Source: Stutzerimonas zhaodongensis (GTDB taxonomy: Bacteria; Pseudomonadota; Gammaproteobacteria; Pseudomonadales; Pseudomonadaceae). Taken from it: a DNA stretch of 64,000 bases. Of this stretch, positions 1 to 8,202 are shown piece after piece (the stretch's first letter is position 1; each line of letters opens with the position of its first letter). Below the pieces are notes generated by a model that was not told where the DNA came from, did not search any database, and saw nothing but the letters and a program-made list of their open reading frames with translations. The stretch is from NCBI RefSeq assembly GCF_003696365.1, contig NZ_RFFM01000001.1:1689852-1753851 (forward strand), written 5' to 3'. Both the position numbers and the translations under genes were made by a program.

Positions 1-764
1 TGGCGTCCAGCGCGTTCGGCGATGCCACCGTGCGGCAGGTCATGGACATGACTACAGCGCTCGACTTCAGCGAGGACTATGCCGATCCCAACGCGCATAT
101 CTGGAGGTACAGCGCGGCGGCGAATCCCTTGCCCAAGCCTGCCGACTACGAGGGGCCGGTCGGCTATTTCCAGTATCTGCAAACCGTTGCCAAGCGCGGC
201 ACCCATGGCGAGGCGTTCGGCTATCGGACCGTCAATAGCGATGCGCTAGGTTGGATCATCGCCAGGGTGACCGGAAAGGACGTCAGCGAACTGGTGTCCG
301 AACGGCTCTGGCAACGCCTGGGCACCGAGCAGGACGCCTACTACACCGTCGATGCGCTAGGCACGCCGTTTGCCGGCGGTGGCCTTAGCGCCGGCTTGCG
401 CGACATGGCCAGGCTCGGGCAGCTGATGCTCAACGAGGGGCTGCATGATGGTGTTCGATTATTCCCCGCCGAAGTCGTCCGGGCCATTCGCGCCGGGGGT
501 GACAAGCAGGTGTTCGCCAAAGCCGGGTACAAGACGCTTCCTGGAGGCAGCTACCGGGCAATGTGGTGGGTGCTGCACAACGCCAATGGCGCCTTCGCAG
601 CCCGCGGTGTACACGGCCAAACCCTGTACGTAGACCCGACAGCCGAAATGGTCATCGCCCGATTCGCATCCCATCCCTCGGCCAAGAACGCCGACAACGA
701 TCCCACTTCATTGCCCGCCTACCAGGCATTGGCCGATTACCTCGTTGATAGAGCCATACGTTGA
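1..764 (+). CDS. Serine hydrolase, beta-lactamase (class C) / 6-aminohexanoate-dimer hydrolase family, 5' end missing
   Basis: The reading frame is already open at base 3 and runs to a TGA at 762-764, so only the C-terminal ~250 residues are present; the SxxK active-site region lies before the window. Visible family features are the Tyr-containing stretch FGYRTVNSDALGW, which matches the YxN-type motif of penicillin-binding-protein-like hydrolases, and a GVHGQTLYVDP segment near the C-terminus where this superfamily has KTG or HxG. The stretch GGGLSAGLRDMARLGQLML is typical of the NylB / EstB branch. It probably hydrolyses an ester or amide; the substrate cannot be told. The next gene is convergent. 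Confidence 0.8.
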   Translation, partial: ASSAFGDATVRQVMDMTTALDFSEDYADPNAHIWRYSAAANPLPKPADYEGPVGYFQYLQTVAKRGTHGEAFGYRTVNSDALGWIIARVTGKDVSELVSERLWQRLGTEQDAYYTVDALGTPFAGGGLSAGLRDMARLGQLMLNEGLHDGVRLFPAEVVRAIRAGGDKQVFAKAGYKTLPGGSYRAMWWVLHNANGAFAARGVHGQTLYVDPTAEMVIARFASHPSAKNADNDPTSLPAYQALADYLVDRAIR

Positions 765-796
765 ACAGACGGGGCGCTTCGGGTAGCGCCCCGCAC

Positions 797-1525
797 TCAG
801 ATCACCTTGGCTGCTCGCCCAATGAACTGAATCGGCCCGGTTGGCAGCCCGGTTGGCGAGCCGCTTGGCTGCTCCAGCGTCAATTCGAACAGCTGATTGG
901 GCTGTAACGGCGGCAAGTCGTCGAGGCGAATTCGCACTGGTTGACCCGGCTTGACCAAGCCGAGGGAGACCGGTGCCTGCCAGCCATCAGCCTTGGTCCA
1001 GAGTTGCAGGGCCTTGTCCGGCGGCAGCTCGGTGACGCCAAGCGGGATCAGCTCGATGTCCCGCGACCGATTACTGGCCTGCATCACCCAACCAGGCGAC
1101 AGGCCCTGCGGCGTGGCAAGCACCACCAACCAGGTCGGCGACGGCTCCGGCGACACCCGGGTCAGCAGCAACACGGCCATCAAGACGGTCGCCGCCATGC
1201 CCGCGGCAGCGAAGCCGCGCCAGATCGACAGGTTGTTCCACCAGCCTTCCTGTCGCGGGGCAACGACGGCTGCGGCTTGCCGGCTGGACTCATTGAGGCT
1301 GCGCTGAATGCGGCTCCACAATCGCGGTGAAGGCGCTTGTGGCTCGACCAGATCGGTCAGGTGCAGCAGCCTCGCTTCCCAGAAATCCACAGCTGACTGC
1401 AGTTCCGGTTCGGTGGCAAGGCGCCGCTCCACCGCTTCCCGCTCTGACGCCGAAAGCGTGCCGAGTACATATTCGCCGGCTAGCTCATCGAGGTTTTCAC
1501 TCGGTTCGTCTGGTCCGATGTTCAT
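797..1525 (-). CDS. Anti-sigma factor, RskA (anti-sigma-K) family
   Basis: A 242-residue protein with a cytoplasmic N-terminal anti-sigma domain (residues ~8-80, including LAGEYVLGTLSASERE), one membrane segment (GFAAAGMAATVLMAVLLLTRV, around residue 110) and a periplasmic RskA-type C-terminal domain with the usual VLATPQGLSPGWV and KALQLWTKA elements. No HxxxCxxC zinc motif is visible. I start it at the ATG at 1525, whose ATGA overlaps the stop of the sigma gene; a GTG three codons upstream is possible. It should hold the cognate ECF sigma factor inactive at the membrane. The signal it senses is not evident. Confidence 0.9.
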   Translation of the reverse strand: MNIGPDEPSENLDELAGEYVLGTLSASEREAVERRLATEPELQSAVDFWEARLLHLTDLVEPQAPSPRLWSRIQRSLNESSRQAAAVVAPRQEGWWNNLSIWRGFAAAGMAATVLMAVLLLTRVSPEPSPTWLVVLATPQGLSPGWVMQASNRSRDIELIPLGVTELPPDKALQLWTKADGWQAPVSLGLVKPGQPVRIRLDDLPPLQPNQLFELTLEQPSGSPTGLPTGPIQFIGRAAKVI

Positions 1526-2094
1526 CCGATGCACTCACGAAGGGCGGTCAGGCTGCGACGGATCCAGGCCTTGACCGTGCCCAGTGGCGCACCCAGGCGC
1601 TGGGCAATTTCCTGATGGGAATAACCGTCGACGTAAGCGTGAAACACGCAATTGCGGCGCACCGGTTCAAGTTGTTCAAGACAGGCTTCGACTCTGCCGG
1701 GGTTTACCCGCCAATCGAAGGCGTCGGTTTGCTCCTGCCAACCATCGATGGCGCCATGCTCCCTGTCACCCTCCTCGTCCGGTTCCATCTGGACGTGGCG
1801 AGCATTGTTGCGAACGGCATTGAGGGCCAGGTGGCGGGTCAGGCTGAAGATCCAGCCACGAGCCGAGCCACGCGTCTGGTCGTAGGTGCCAGCCCTGTTC
1901 CAGATACGGATGAACGCGTCATGGACGATGTCCTCGGCAAGGGCCAGGTCTCGGACGATCCGCTGAACCACACCGAGCAGCCGCGGGCTTTCCTGTTCAT
2001 AGAGTTGCTGCAAGGCCGAACGGTCACCTCGTGCGCAGGCACGCAGCGCCGCTTCATAATCGAACATAGGGGGTTGCGACACGTGATCCGCCAC
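1522..2094 (-). CDS. ECF RNA polymerase sigma factor, SigK/RpoE type
   Basis: 190 residues with both ECF domains. Region 2 (residues ~15-85) contains the DIVHDAFIRIWNRA core-binding motif, and region 4 (residues ~130-185) contains YSHQEIAQRLGAPLGTVKAWIRRSL, the -35-binding helix-turn-helix. The start is a GTG at 2094 with no strong Shine-Dalgarno; an ATG at 2067 is an alternative that would remove nine residues. The stop overlaps the start of the RskA-type anti-sigma gene, so the two are translationally coupled. The DUF3455 gene lies 110 bp upstream on the same strand and is a plausible member of the regulon. Confidence 0.92.
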   Translation of the reverse strand: MADHVSQPPMFDYEAALRACARGDRSALQQLYEQESPRLLGVVQRIVRDLALAEDIVHDAFIRIWNRAGTYDQTRGSARGWIFSLTRHLALNAVRNNARHVQMEPDEEGDREHGAIDGWQEQTDAFDWRVNPGRVEACLEQLEPVRRNCVFHAYVDGYSHQEIAQRLGAPLGTVKAWIRRSLTALRECIG

Positions 2095-2131
2095 TGTCTG
2101 GTTAGGGATACCCCGGCGTAAGGCATGGATA

Positions 2132-2201
2132 GAGCCGGGGCGTCAGCGGAGCATAAAGGCGATCGGCGGCCATATCGAGCCGCTTTACGCCCTTCCGGCT
2201 C
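2132..2201 (-). terminator. 70-bp long-range hairpin between the DUF3455 and sigma genes
   Basis: The outer arms GAGCCGG-GGCGT (2132-2143) and ACGCC-CTT-CCGGCTC (2187-2201) pair with a three-base bulge. A second block AGCGG (2145-2149) / CCGCT (2180-2184) continues the helix. It lies directly past the DUF3455 stop and before the sigma-factor start. It lacks a clear T tract, so it could be an attenuator or a processing/stability hairpin separating expression of the two parts of a transcript. Confidence 0.55.
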
Positions 2202-2203
2202 AC

Positions 2204-2734
2204 TTAGTTGGCAGTCCAGAACAGGTAGTCGGCCTGGTACTGGACGATCTCGCGCTCGCCCTTGTTGGAAGCTGCGCATGCCTTGCTCGGCGCTACGCCA
2301 CCCTGGGTCGCGACTCGCTGGATGTAGCTGACACCGGTCATTTCGCCCTTGCCTTCGGCGGGGTTGGCCTTGACGAGCTGATGCGGGATGTTGCCTGCGC
2401 CTGCTGGCGCTATGGCAACCTGAGTACCGGTCAGCCTGGAGCCGTCCGCGGATTCCCAAGTAGCAGGCGGGCCGTAATAGGTGCCGACCTGCTTGCCGCT
2501 GCGGTCATTGAGCACAGCCTTGGGCCCCATGAACTCCCAAGCCATCTGGCCAGGCATGTCGGACTTGGCTTGGCATTCGTAGGTGATCTGGCCAACGCCG
2601 ACGGTTTCCATCGCGACTTTGTGGCCATCCGGTACGCGCACAGCTTCGGGCACATCAGTCTGGGCAAAGGCAGTGACGGAGCAGCTGATTGCCAGTGAAA
2701 GGCCGGTCAGGCAGAGGATCTTTTTTGCGTCCAT
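2204..2734 (-). CDS. Secreted DUF3455 domain protein
   Basis: 176 residues when started at the ATG at 2734, which has GGAG nine bases upstream and gives a clean signal peptide (MDAKKILCLTGLSLAISC, cleavage after the Ala of VTAFA). The mature part shows DUF3455 features: VPDGHKVAMETVGVGQITYEC, then MAWEFMGPKAVLNDRSGKQV and a C-terminal YQADYLFW. Two Cys (ITYEC, KACAAS) may form a disulphide. The function of DUF3455 proteins is unknown. It lies upstream of, and co-oriented with, the ECF sigma / anti-sigma pair, so it may be a periplasmic target of that stress response. Confidence 0.85.
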   Translation of the reverse strand: MDAKKILCLTGLSLAISCSVTAFAQTDVPEAVRVPDGHKVAMETVGVGQITYECQAKSDMPGQMAWEFMGPKAVLNDRSGKQVGTYYGPPATWESADGSRLTGTQVAIAPAGAGNIPHQLVKANPAEGKGEMTGVSYIQRVATQGGVAPSKACAASNKGEREIVQYQADYLFWTAN

Positions 2735-2784
2735 TTGGTATCTCCGGGTAGTGGTCGGGTTGAGCGACAAAGGTGCCGCTACTT

Positions 2785-2815
2785 GCACTACCCGCCAGGT
2801 CCGCTGTTGGATGCA
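2785..2815 (-). promoter_or_regulatory. Candidate ECF (SigK-like) promoter for the DUF3455 gene
   Basis: On the minus strand TGCATCC (2815-2809) is followed after 16 bases by GGTAGTGC (2792-2785). The CATCC core resembles the -35 element known for mycobacterial SigK promoters (CCATCC); the -10 resemblance is weak. It sits 50-80 bp upstream of the DUF3455 start. A single site read by eye. Confidence 0.3.
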
Positions 2816-2882
2816 CTAGGTTTGAAAAATATATGGGCCAGCCTGACCACCGCCCATAGGCTCATTTAACCAAGGAGAGACG

Positions 2883-3164
2883 ATGCCCTATCTGACCACA
2901 CTGGAGTTTCCCGAAATCGATCAGCTGCGTTACGAAGAACTCTGCGCGCGCCTCACTTCAATCAGCCCACCGCCCGGCATTCTCTTCCACTCATGTGCAG
3001 CGGTATCCGGGGGCTGGCGGATAGTCGACATATGGGAAAGCGCATCGGCATTCGACGCGTTCATCGATCAGACACTACTGCCTGCCGCGCGCGGGCTGGG
3101 TTGGTCAGCCCCGTCACGACGCGAGTGTTTTGCCACCTACCACGCGGGGATGGTCCAGGGTTGA
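2883..3164 (+). CDS. Small alpha-beta barrel-like protein, hypothetical
   Basis: A 93-residue protein preceded by a strong AAGGAGA ribosome-binding site. The pattern GILFHSCAAVSGGWRIVDIWESASAFDAFIDQTL is the beta-alpha layout of dimeric ferredoxin-like barrel proteins (antibiotic-monooxygenase / EthD-like), in which WESASAFDAFI forms the second helix. No catalytic residues can be assigned. It is transcribed divergently from the DUF3455 gene and precedes two other small genes on the same strand. Confidence 0.7.
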   Translation: MPYLTTLEFPEIDQLRYEELCARLTSISPPPGILFHSCAAVSGGWRIVDIWESASAFDAFIDQTLLPAARGLGWSAPSRRECFATYHAGMVQG

Positions 3165-3300
3165 GCGCACTCCGGTCAGCCTGAAAAAAAACCTGCGCCA
3201 CTGTCGATTTCAGGGTCCAGCCATCGACCAATGATGACAGCCAGCGGTTTTCATAAGCGCCGACTAGGCTGTGTTCTTCCAGTCGAAAAGGAGCCGGACG

Positions 3301-3720
3301 ATGCGATTCATGGTAATGATCAAGGCCAACGCGCAGACCGAAGCAGGAGAAATGCCCAGCGAGGACATTCTCCGCGAGATGGGCGAGTACAACGAAGCGC
3401 TCGCCAACGCGGGCGTACTGCTCGGCGGCGAAGGCCTGCACCCGAGTAGCCGGGGTGCACGGGTACGCTTCAGTGACGGGCACTGTTCCGTAGTGGATGG
3501 CCCTTTTGCCGAAACCCGCGAGCTTATCGCCGGTTACTGGCTGTTCCAGACTGCATCGTTGCAAGAAGCCATCGATTGGGTAAAACGATGCCCGCAATCG
3601 GCCGTCGGGGATTCGGAAATAGAACTTCGACAAGTGTTCGAAGCCGAGGACTTCGGGGCGGAGTTCACCACCGAGTTGCGCGAGCAGGAAGAACGCCTTC
3701 GCGCGCAAATCAGCCACTAA
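3301..3720 (+). CDS. YCII-related (DGPF domain) protein
   Basis: 139 residues from the ATG at 3301, preceded by AAAAGGAG. The frame is open further upstream (3271) but that part has no ribosome-binding site. The N-terminal MRFMVMIKAN strand and the VVDGPFAETRELIAGYWLF block are the hallmark of the DGPF / YciI family, a ferredoxin-like fold often linked to ECF sigma factors in actinobacteria and proteobacteria. A biochemical role is not established for this branch. The stop lies 19 bp before the next gene, so the two are probably co-transcribed. Confidence 0.88.
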   Translation: MRFMVMIKANAQTEAGEMPSEDILREMGEYNEALANAGVLLGGEGLHPSSRGARVRFSDGHCSVVDGPFAETRELIAGYWLFQTASLQEAIDWVKRCPQSAVGDSEIELRQVFEAEDFGAEFTTELREQEERLRAQISH

Positions 3721-3739
3721 CCCGTGCAGGAAAGCCTAA

Positions 3740-4165
3740 ATGAAAATTACCCCCTACCTCACGTTCGATGGTCAGGCACGTGACGCCTTTACGCTGTACC
3801 AGCAGGTGCTCGGCGGCGAGCTGGAGATGATGACCTTCGCTCAAGCGCCGGATGCTGAGCACTTCCCGGCCGAATATCGCGAGCGGATCATGCACGTCGG
3901 CCTGAACCTCGGTGACTTCTCGCTCATGGCGTCGGACACCATGCCTGGAGACCCTGCTTGTGGCGGCGGCGAATACGAGGGCATCAAGGGCTGCTCGATC
4001 TCCCTGCATCCGGAAAGCATTGCCGAGAGTGAACGTCTGTTCACTGCACTTTCGGACGGGGGACATATCGTGATGCCGCTGGAGAAAACCTTTTGGGCCG
4101 AGCGTTTCGCCATGTTCACCGACCGCTTCGGCGTGTCCTGGATGATCAACTGCGAGCATGCATGA
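3740..4165 (+). CDS. VOC family protein, PhnB-like
   Basis: 141 residues. The start MKITPYLTFDGQARDAFTLYQQVLGGELEMMTF and the end WAERFAMFTDRFGVSWMINCEH are characteristic of the PhnB (3-demethylubiquinone-9 methyltransferase-like) branch of the glyoxalase / bleomycin-resistance fold. The conserved HVGLNLGDFSLMASD strand is present. Such proteins bind a small ligand or metal; the substrate is unknown despite the PhnB name. It follows the DGPF gene after 19 bp on the same strand, so a small operon of two or three genes is likely. Confidence 0.88.
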   Translation: MKITPYLTFDGQARDAFTLYQQVLGGELEMMTFAQAPDAEHFPAEYRERIMHVGLNLGDFSLMASDTMPGDPACGGGEYEGIKGCSISLHPESIAESERLFTALSDGGHIVMPLEKTFWAERFAMFTDRFGVSWMINCEHA

Positions 4166-4177
4166 GCGCAGCTGAAG

Positions 4178-4212
4178 GGCGGGCGACGTCCCGACAGGGT
4201 CGTCGCCCCGCC
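4178..4212 (+). terminator. GC-rich stem-loop after the PhnB-like gene
   Basis: The arms GGCGGGCGACG (4178-4188) and CGTCGCCCCGCC (4201-4212) pair with one bulged base, and an inner CCC-GACA-GGG extends the helix. There is no T tract downstream, so it is a hairpin that may stabilise the 3' end rather than a certain intrinsic terminator. Confidence 0.5.
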
Positions 4213-4366
4213 GCTTGAACCTCAGCGCCGCGTGGGTACGGTTGGCGACCTCACCCTGCTCACGCGCGTGCATGCACATTGGCCGCCAGCGACTTTTGTT
4301 ATAACGTATCGCGCCCTATCGCGACGCGTCAGTTGCTCGCGTCCGAGATTCCGCTGCGAGCGTTCC

Positions 4367-5530
4367 ATGCCATCCTCATCCGCGTCTCCATCAGCCACCT
4401 CGCGCCTGCTTTCCATCGATGCGTTGCGCGGTCTGGTCATCATTTTCATGTTGCTCGACCACGTCCGTGAGACGTTTCTCCTCCACATGCAGGTGCCCGA
4501 TCCGATGGATGTGGCGGTCACCGAACCTGCATTGTTCTTCAGCCGGACGCTGGCCCATCTCTGCGCGCCTGTGTTCATTCTGCTAACGGGGCTGTCGGCT
4601 TTCCTGTACGGCGAGAAACATGCGGGCCGCGCAGCAGTGTCGAGCTTTCTATTAAAGCGTGGCCTGTTTCTGGTGGTGCTCGAACTCACCCTGGTCAATT
4701 TCGCCTGGACCTTTCAGTTCCCGCCTGGCGTGATCTATCTGCAGGTGATCTGGGCGATCGGCCTGAGCATGCTCGCTCTCTCAGCGTTGCTTTGGTTGCC
4801 GCGCTCACTGCTGGTGGCACTGGGGCTCGGGATCATCGTCGGGCACAACCTGCTCGACCCAGTGCAGTTCGCCAACGATTCGTTGATGCACGTGCCCTGG
4901 GCCATCCTGCATGACCGCGGCTGGATCGATGTTTCGGAACAACTGCGGCTGCGCACCTCGTACCCTTTGCTACCGTGGATTGGCGTGATCGCCATCGGCT
5001 ATACCATCGGGCCATGGTTCGCCAGCAAAGCAGATTCGGCCACACGGCAGAATCGACTGCGCAATTACGGCCTGGGTGCGCTGCTGGCTTTCGTGGGCTT
5101 ACGCCTGATCAACGGCTACGGCGAGCGGTCCTGGAGTGTCGGCGAGACCGGAACGCAAACCCTGATGAGCCTGCTCAACATCACCAAATACCCGCCTTCG
5201 CTGCTGTTCCTCTGCCTGACGCTCGGGACAGGCCTGCTGTTGCTACTGGCGTTCGAGCGCGGCCAGGCGATGCGATGGTTGCGCCCACTGACCGTGTTCG
5301 GTGCCGCGCCGATGTTCTTCTATTTGCTGCACCTGTACGTGCTCAAGCTGCTGTACATTGCGGCGGTAGCCATCTGGGGATTGAACCAGAGCAGCCATTT
5401 CGGTTTTGACGCGGTTTGGCCAATCTGGCTGTGCACTGTCGTCCTGGCGGTGTTGCTGTACCCGGCAGTGCGCTGGTTCGCCGGGCTGAAGGCGCGCCGT
5501 AGAGACATTCAGTGGCTCAAGTATCTATGA
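4367..5530 (+). CDS. DUF1624 multi-pass membrane protein (heparan-alpha-glucosaminide N-acetyltransferase-like)
   Basis: 387 residues from the ATG at 4367. The open frame extends 45 codons further upstream, but that part looks non-coding. The start RLLSIDALRGLVIIFMLLDHVRE is the signature of DUF1624 / acyltransferase-like proteins, with an Asp and His in the first membrane segment. About ten hydrophobic segments follow, among them ALFFSRTLAHLCAPVFILLTG. Homologues are annotated as heparan-alpha-glucosaminide N-acetyltransferase-like, but in bacteria the acceptor is unknown. Its last six bases overlap the end of the convergent GGDEF-EAL gene. Confidence 0.82.
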   Translation: MPSSSASPSATSRLLSIDALRGLVIIFMLLDHVRETFLLHMQVPDPMDVAVTEPALFFSRTLAHLCAPVFILLTGLSAFLYGEKHAGRAAVSSFLLKRGLFLVVLELTLVNFAWTFQFPPGVIYLQVIWAIGLSMLALSALLWLPRSLLVALGLGIIVGHNLLDPVQFANDSLMHVPWAILHDRGWIDVSEQLRLRTSYPLLPWIGVIAIGYTIGPWFASKADSATRQNRLRNYGLGALLAFVGLRLINGYGERSWSVGETGTQTLMSLLNITKYPPSLLFLCLTLGTGLLLLLAFERGQAMRWLRPLTVFGAAPMFFYLLHLYVLKLLYIAAVAIWGLNQSSHFGFDAVWPIWLCTVVLAVLLYPAVRWFAGLKARRRDIQWLKYL

Positions 5531-7120
5531 GTGACGTGCAACTGGCGCAGGCAAAGCGGCCCTGATGCCGGCTGGAGCCTCGTTCAACAGGGCTTGCACG
5601 GCTTCGGCAGAGACCGCACGGCTGAAGTAGTAACCCTGCCCGTAGTGGCACCCTGCACGATTCAGCCAATCCAGCTGGTCGATGTTTTCAATCCCCTCGG
5701 CTATCGCTGGCATGTCCAGTCCATGGCTGAGGTGAATCATCGAACGGACGATCTTTCCGCTTTTCTCGCTCTCGCAGACGGAGCTGACGAACTCACGATC
5801 GATTTTCAGCTTGTCGAAGCTGAAGCGGCTGATCTGTGCCAGGCTCGAATAACCTGTCCCGAAGTCATCGATCGCTATGAGCACGCCCACGGCGCGCAAG
5901 GCATCGAAGTGTTTTCGAGCGAGCGGAATGTCTTTGACGATGGCCGTCTCGGTGACCTCTACCTCGAGCCGAGCAGGCGCGAAGCCAACCTTGGCAAGTA
6001 TCGCCAGCAAGCGTTCCGGAAGATCAGGGTCCTGCAGATCAAGCGCGCTGAGATTGAACGACAAGTACAGGTGCTCCGGCCAGGTGAGCGCATCGGTGCA
6101 GGCGATTTCCAGCAATGTCGAGGTCAGCTCGCGTATCAGCCCGCTTTGCTCGGCGGCAGGGATGAAGCGCGTCGGCGGGATTTCGCCGTAAATCGGATGG
6201 TGCAACCGCGCCAGTGCTTCGAAGCCCACGACCCGCTGTTCGGCCAGGCTCACGATGGGCTGATAGAGGGTAGTGAGATAGCCATTGTCGAGCGCCTCGC
6301 GCACCAGCTGGGCAGCCCGGGATTGGTCTTCCAGATGGTGATCGGTGTTGCTATCGAAGAAGCGGATGACATGCTTGCCACTGTGCTTGCCCTGATACAG
6401 CGCAAGATCGGCCCGGCGCATCAGGTCACCGAGGCTCTGGCCGTCATGGGGGAAATGGGAGACGCCGTAGGTCGCATGTACCACCAGCCGCACAGACTCG
6501 AGCACGACCGGCTGGGAAATGATCTCCGCCAGTTGCGCGATCAGTTGATGCGCGGCCGTCGGCGTCTTGGTCGAACGCAGCACAAGTGCAAATTCGTCAC
6601 CACCCAGCCGGCAGGCGAAGTCATCTTCGGGTAAGGCGATGCGCAGGCGCTGGGCGATTGTCTGGAGCAATTGGTCGCCTACGGCGTGACCGTGCACATC
6701 ATTGACCGACTTGAATCCATCGAGGTCGAACAGCACGACGAAAAACGGCTCGTCCAGCTGGCGCAGGCCATTGGCGAAACTCAGCTCCAGACCTCGCCGG
6801 TTGGGCAGCGCCGTGAGCGAATCGTGAGTGGCGAGCTGATGCGCGGCGAGTTCGGCTTTCTTGCGGCTGCGGATCTCTTTCTTCAGTTCCATGACCCGGC
6901 GCCCACCGAAGGCGAAGCCGCACCAGCCGATGACCAGCAGTGCCAGAGAAAGCTCATCCGCCTCCCATTGCTCATGCTCTGCGTGAAACTGCAGAAGCAT
7001 CTCGTACAGCTGGATTTCGACGAAAAGGGCCAACGCGGCTACACCAATTGCAGCGATGATCATGAGGTCGATGGTGCTCTGGCTTAAACGAGATAGGCGA
7101 ATCTTGATGCTGGCGAGCAT
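5525..7120 (-). CDS. Membrane-bound GGDEF-EAL protein (c-di-GMP synthesis/hydrolysis)
   Basis: 531 residues from the ATG at 7120; a GTG four codons earlier (7132) is the longer alternative. Two N-terminal membrane segments (LMIIAAIGVAALALFVEI and LSLALLVIGWCGFAFG) enclose a short acidic periplasmic loop. A GGDEF domain follows with an intact RLGGDEFA (~residue 175), and then an EAL domain with GFEALARL, EVTETAI, IDDFGTGYSSL, KLKIDREFV and AEGIEN, all catalytic positions present. No RxxD inhibitory site precedes GGDEF. Both activities are therefore possible; net output cannot be read from sequence. There is no obvious external sensor domain. Confidence 0.92.
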   Translation of the reverse strand: MLASIKIRLSRLSQSTIDLMIIAAIGVAALALFVEIQLYEMLLQFHAEHEQWEADELSLALLVIGWCGFAFGGRRVMELKKEIRSRKKAELAAHQLATHDSLTALPNRRGLELSFANGLRQLDEPFFVVLFDLDGFKSVNDVHGHAVGDQLLQTIAQRLRIALPEDDFACRLGGDEFALVLRSTKTPTAAHQLIAQLAEIISQPVVLESVRLVVHATYGVSHFPHDGQSLGDLMRRADLALYQGKHSGKHVIRFFDSNTDHHLEDQSRAAQLVREALDNGYLTTLYQPIVSLAEQRVVGFEALARLHHPIYGEIPPTRFIPAAEQSGLIRELTSTLLEIACTDALTWPEHLYLSFNLSALDLQDPDLPERLLAILAKVGFAPARLEVEVTETAIVKDIPLARKHFDALRAVGVLIAIDDFGTGYSSLAQISRFSFDKLKIDREFVSSVCESEKSGKIVRSMIHLSHGLDMPAIAEGIENIDQLDWLNRAGCHYGQGYYFSRAVSAEAVQALLNEAPAGIRAALPAPVARHS

Positions 7121-7233
7121 GATCAGCGGCACCTGGAACAGCCGGATGGCTGGCGAATGGGTTTCGCTAGCTATCGACTCCCCCGGTGCGACCTTGATAA
7201 CCGTCCATCAGGCGCAACGGCGCTGCCCCGCGT

Positions 7234-7995
7234 TCAATCAGCCAGAGCGAGCGAGTCAAGCAAGGCACGCATGTCTTGCCAGTGCGTGCCCTCCCAGAAA
7301 ATCCTGCCGCAGCAAGCGCATTCCTTGAATCGCTCATGACGCTCCAGGACTCTTGCCGGCACGCGTTCCGCCACGGCGGCTCTGTCACGTTCATGCAGCG
7401 GCGCATTGCAGCTCATGCACAAGCTGAACGGCCGCGCATGGTCAGCCAGATCCAGACGCTCGTATAACTCCCGCAGCTGCTCGGCAGGCTTGATGGCATG
7501 TACATAACAGCCGTGAACGACGGCGCGATGCATGAGCAATGGTCGATCGCGCGTGAGCAGCACCCGGCTCTCGCGGTTGGCCAGCTCGGCCATCGCCCGA
7601 TCTTCGTAACGGTTGTCGAATAGCGTGTCGAAACCGGCCATGCGCAGCAGCCGTGCGAGACCGCCCAGGTGGGCGTCGGCGACGAAGCGCGGCGGGCCGA
7701 TTGGCGAAGGTCGGACGGGCGCCAGCTCAGCGATGTCCAACTGCCTGAATCTAGGGTAAACGGCAATTCGGTCATTATCTCGAACCGGCCAGTCGAGCCC
7801 CGCCGATTCGCCATTGACCAGCACGAGCGCTATCTCCGTATGCGGTACACCAAGCGCTTCTATCATGTGCTTTATGGTGGCCGATTTTGCACAGGTGCAG
7901 CTGAACGCCTGCCCCCTGTGCTCTACAGGAAGAAACAGGTTCAACCTGGCGTAGAAACGAAACGTCGCGTTTGTCATGGCTCTGGGCAATGCCAT
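7234..7995 (-). CDS. Ubiquitin-like + Mut7-C RNase domain protein
   Basis: 253 residues from the ATG at 7995, chosen because AAGGA lies nine bases upstream; an internal ATG at 7977 lacks one. Residues ~10-85 look like a beta-grasp (ThiS/MoaD-like) domain. The rest is the Mut7-C PIN-type nuclease domain with FVADAHLGGLARLLRMAGFDT, acidic DNRYEDR and LLTRDRPLL, followed by a zinc ribbon (CMSC and CACCGRIFW). The family is predicted to be an RNase by comparison with the C-terminus of animal Mut-7. Substrate and partners are unknown. The flanking genes are in separate transcription units. Confidence 0.85.
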   Translation of the reverse strand: MALPRAMTNATFRFYARLNLFLPVEHRGQAFSCTCAKSATIKHMIEALGVPHTEIALVLVNGESAGLDWPVRDNDRIAVYPRFRQLDIAELAPVRPSPIGPPRFVADAHLGGLARLLRMAGFDTLFDNRYEDRAMAELANRESRVLLTRDRPLLMHRAVVHGCYVHAIKPAEQLRELYERLDLADHARPFSLCMSCNAPLHERDRAAVAERVPARVLERHERFKECACCGRIFWEGTHWQDMRALLDSLALAD

Positions 7996-8202
7996 CCGCG
8001 CCGATCCTTGTGGCTCGCGGGTGCATCGCACTCCTCAATGCTGTAAGTCGGCTCAGCTTATACCCGGTCGCCAGCTCAGGCAGCAGTGTTGCATCAGGAT
8101 GAGCAGGTCGCGGCCCACGATCCTTCTCTGTCAGGCAGACAACAGAGGGCCCGGCTGCGCCCTCCACGGTTGGGGCAGCCGAGCCTGGCGCTCATACCCG
8201 TA

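Noticed and set aside
4294..4312. Zur-type operator before the DUF1624 gene
   Set aside because: Only one half-site (TGTTATAAC) is present; the second half does not match.
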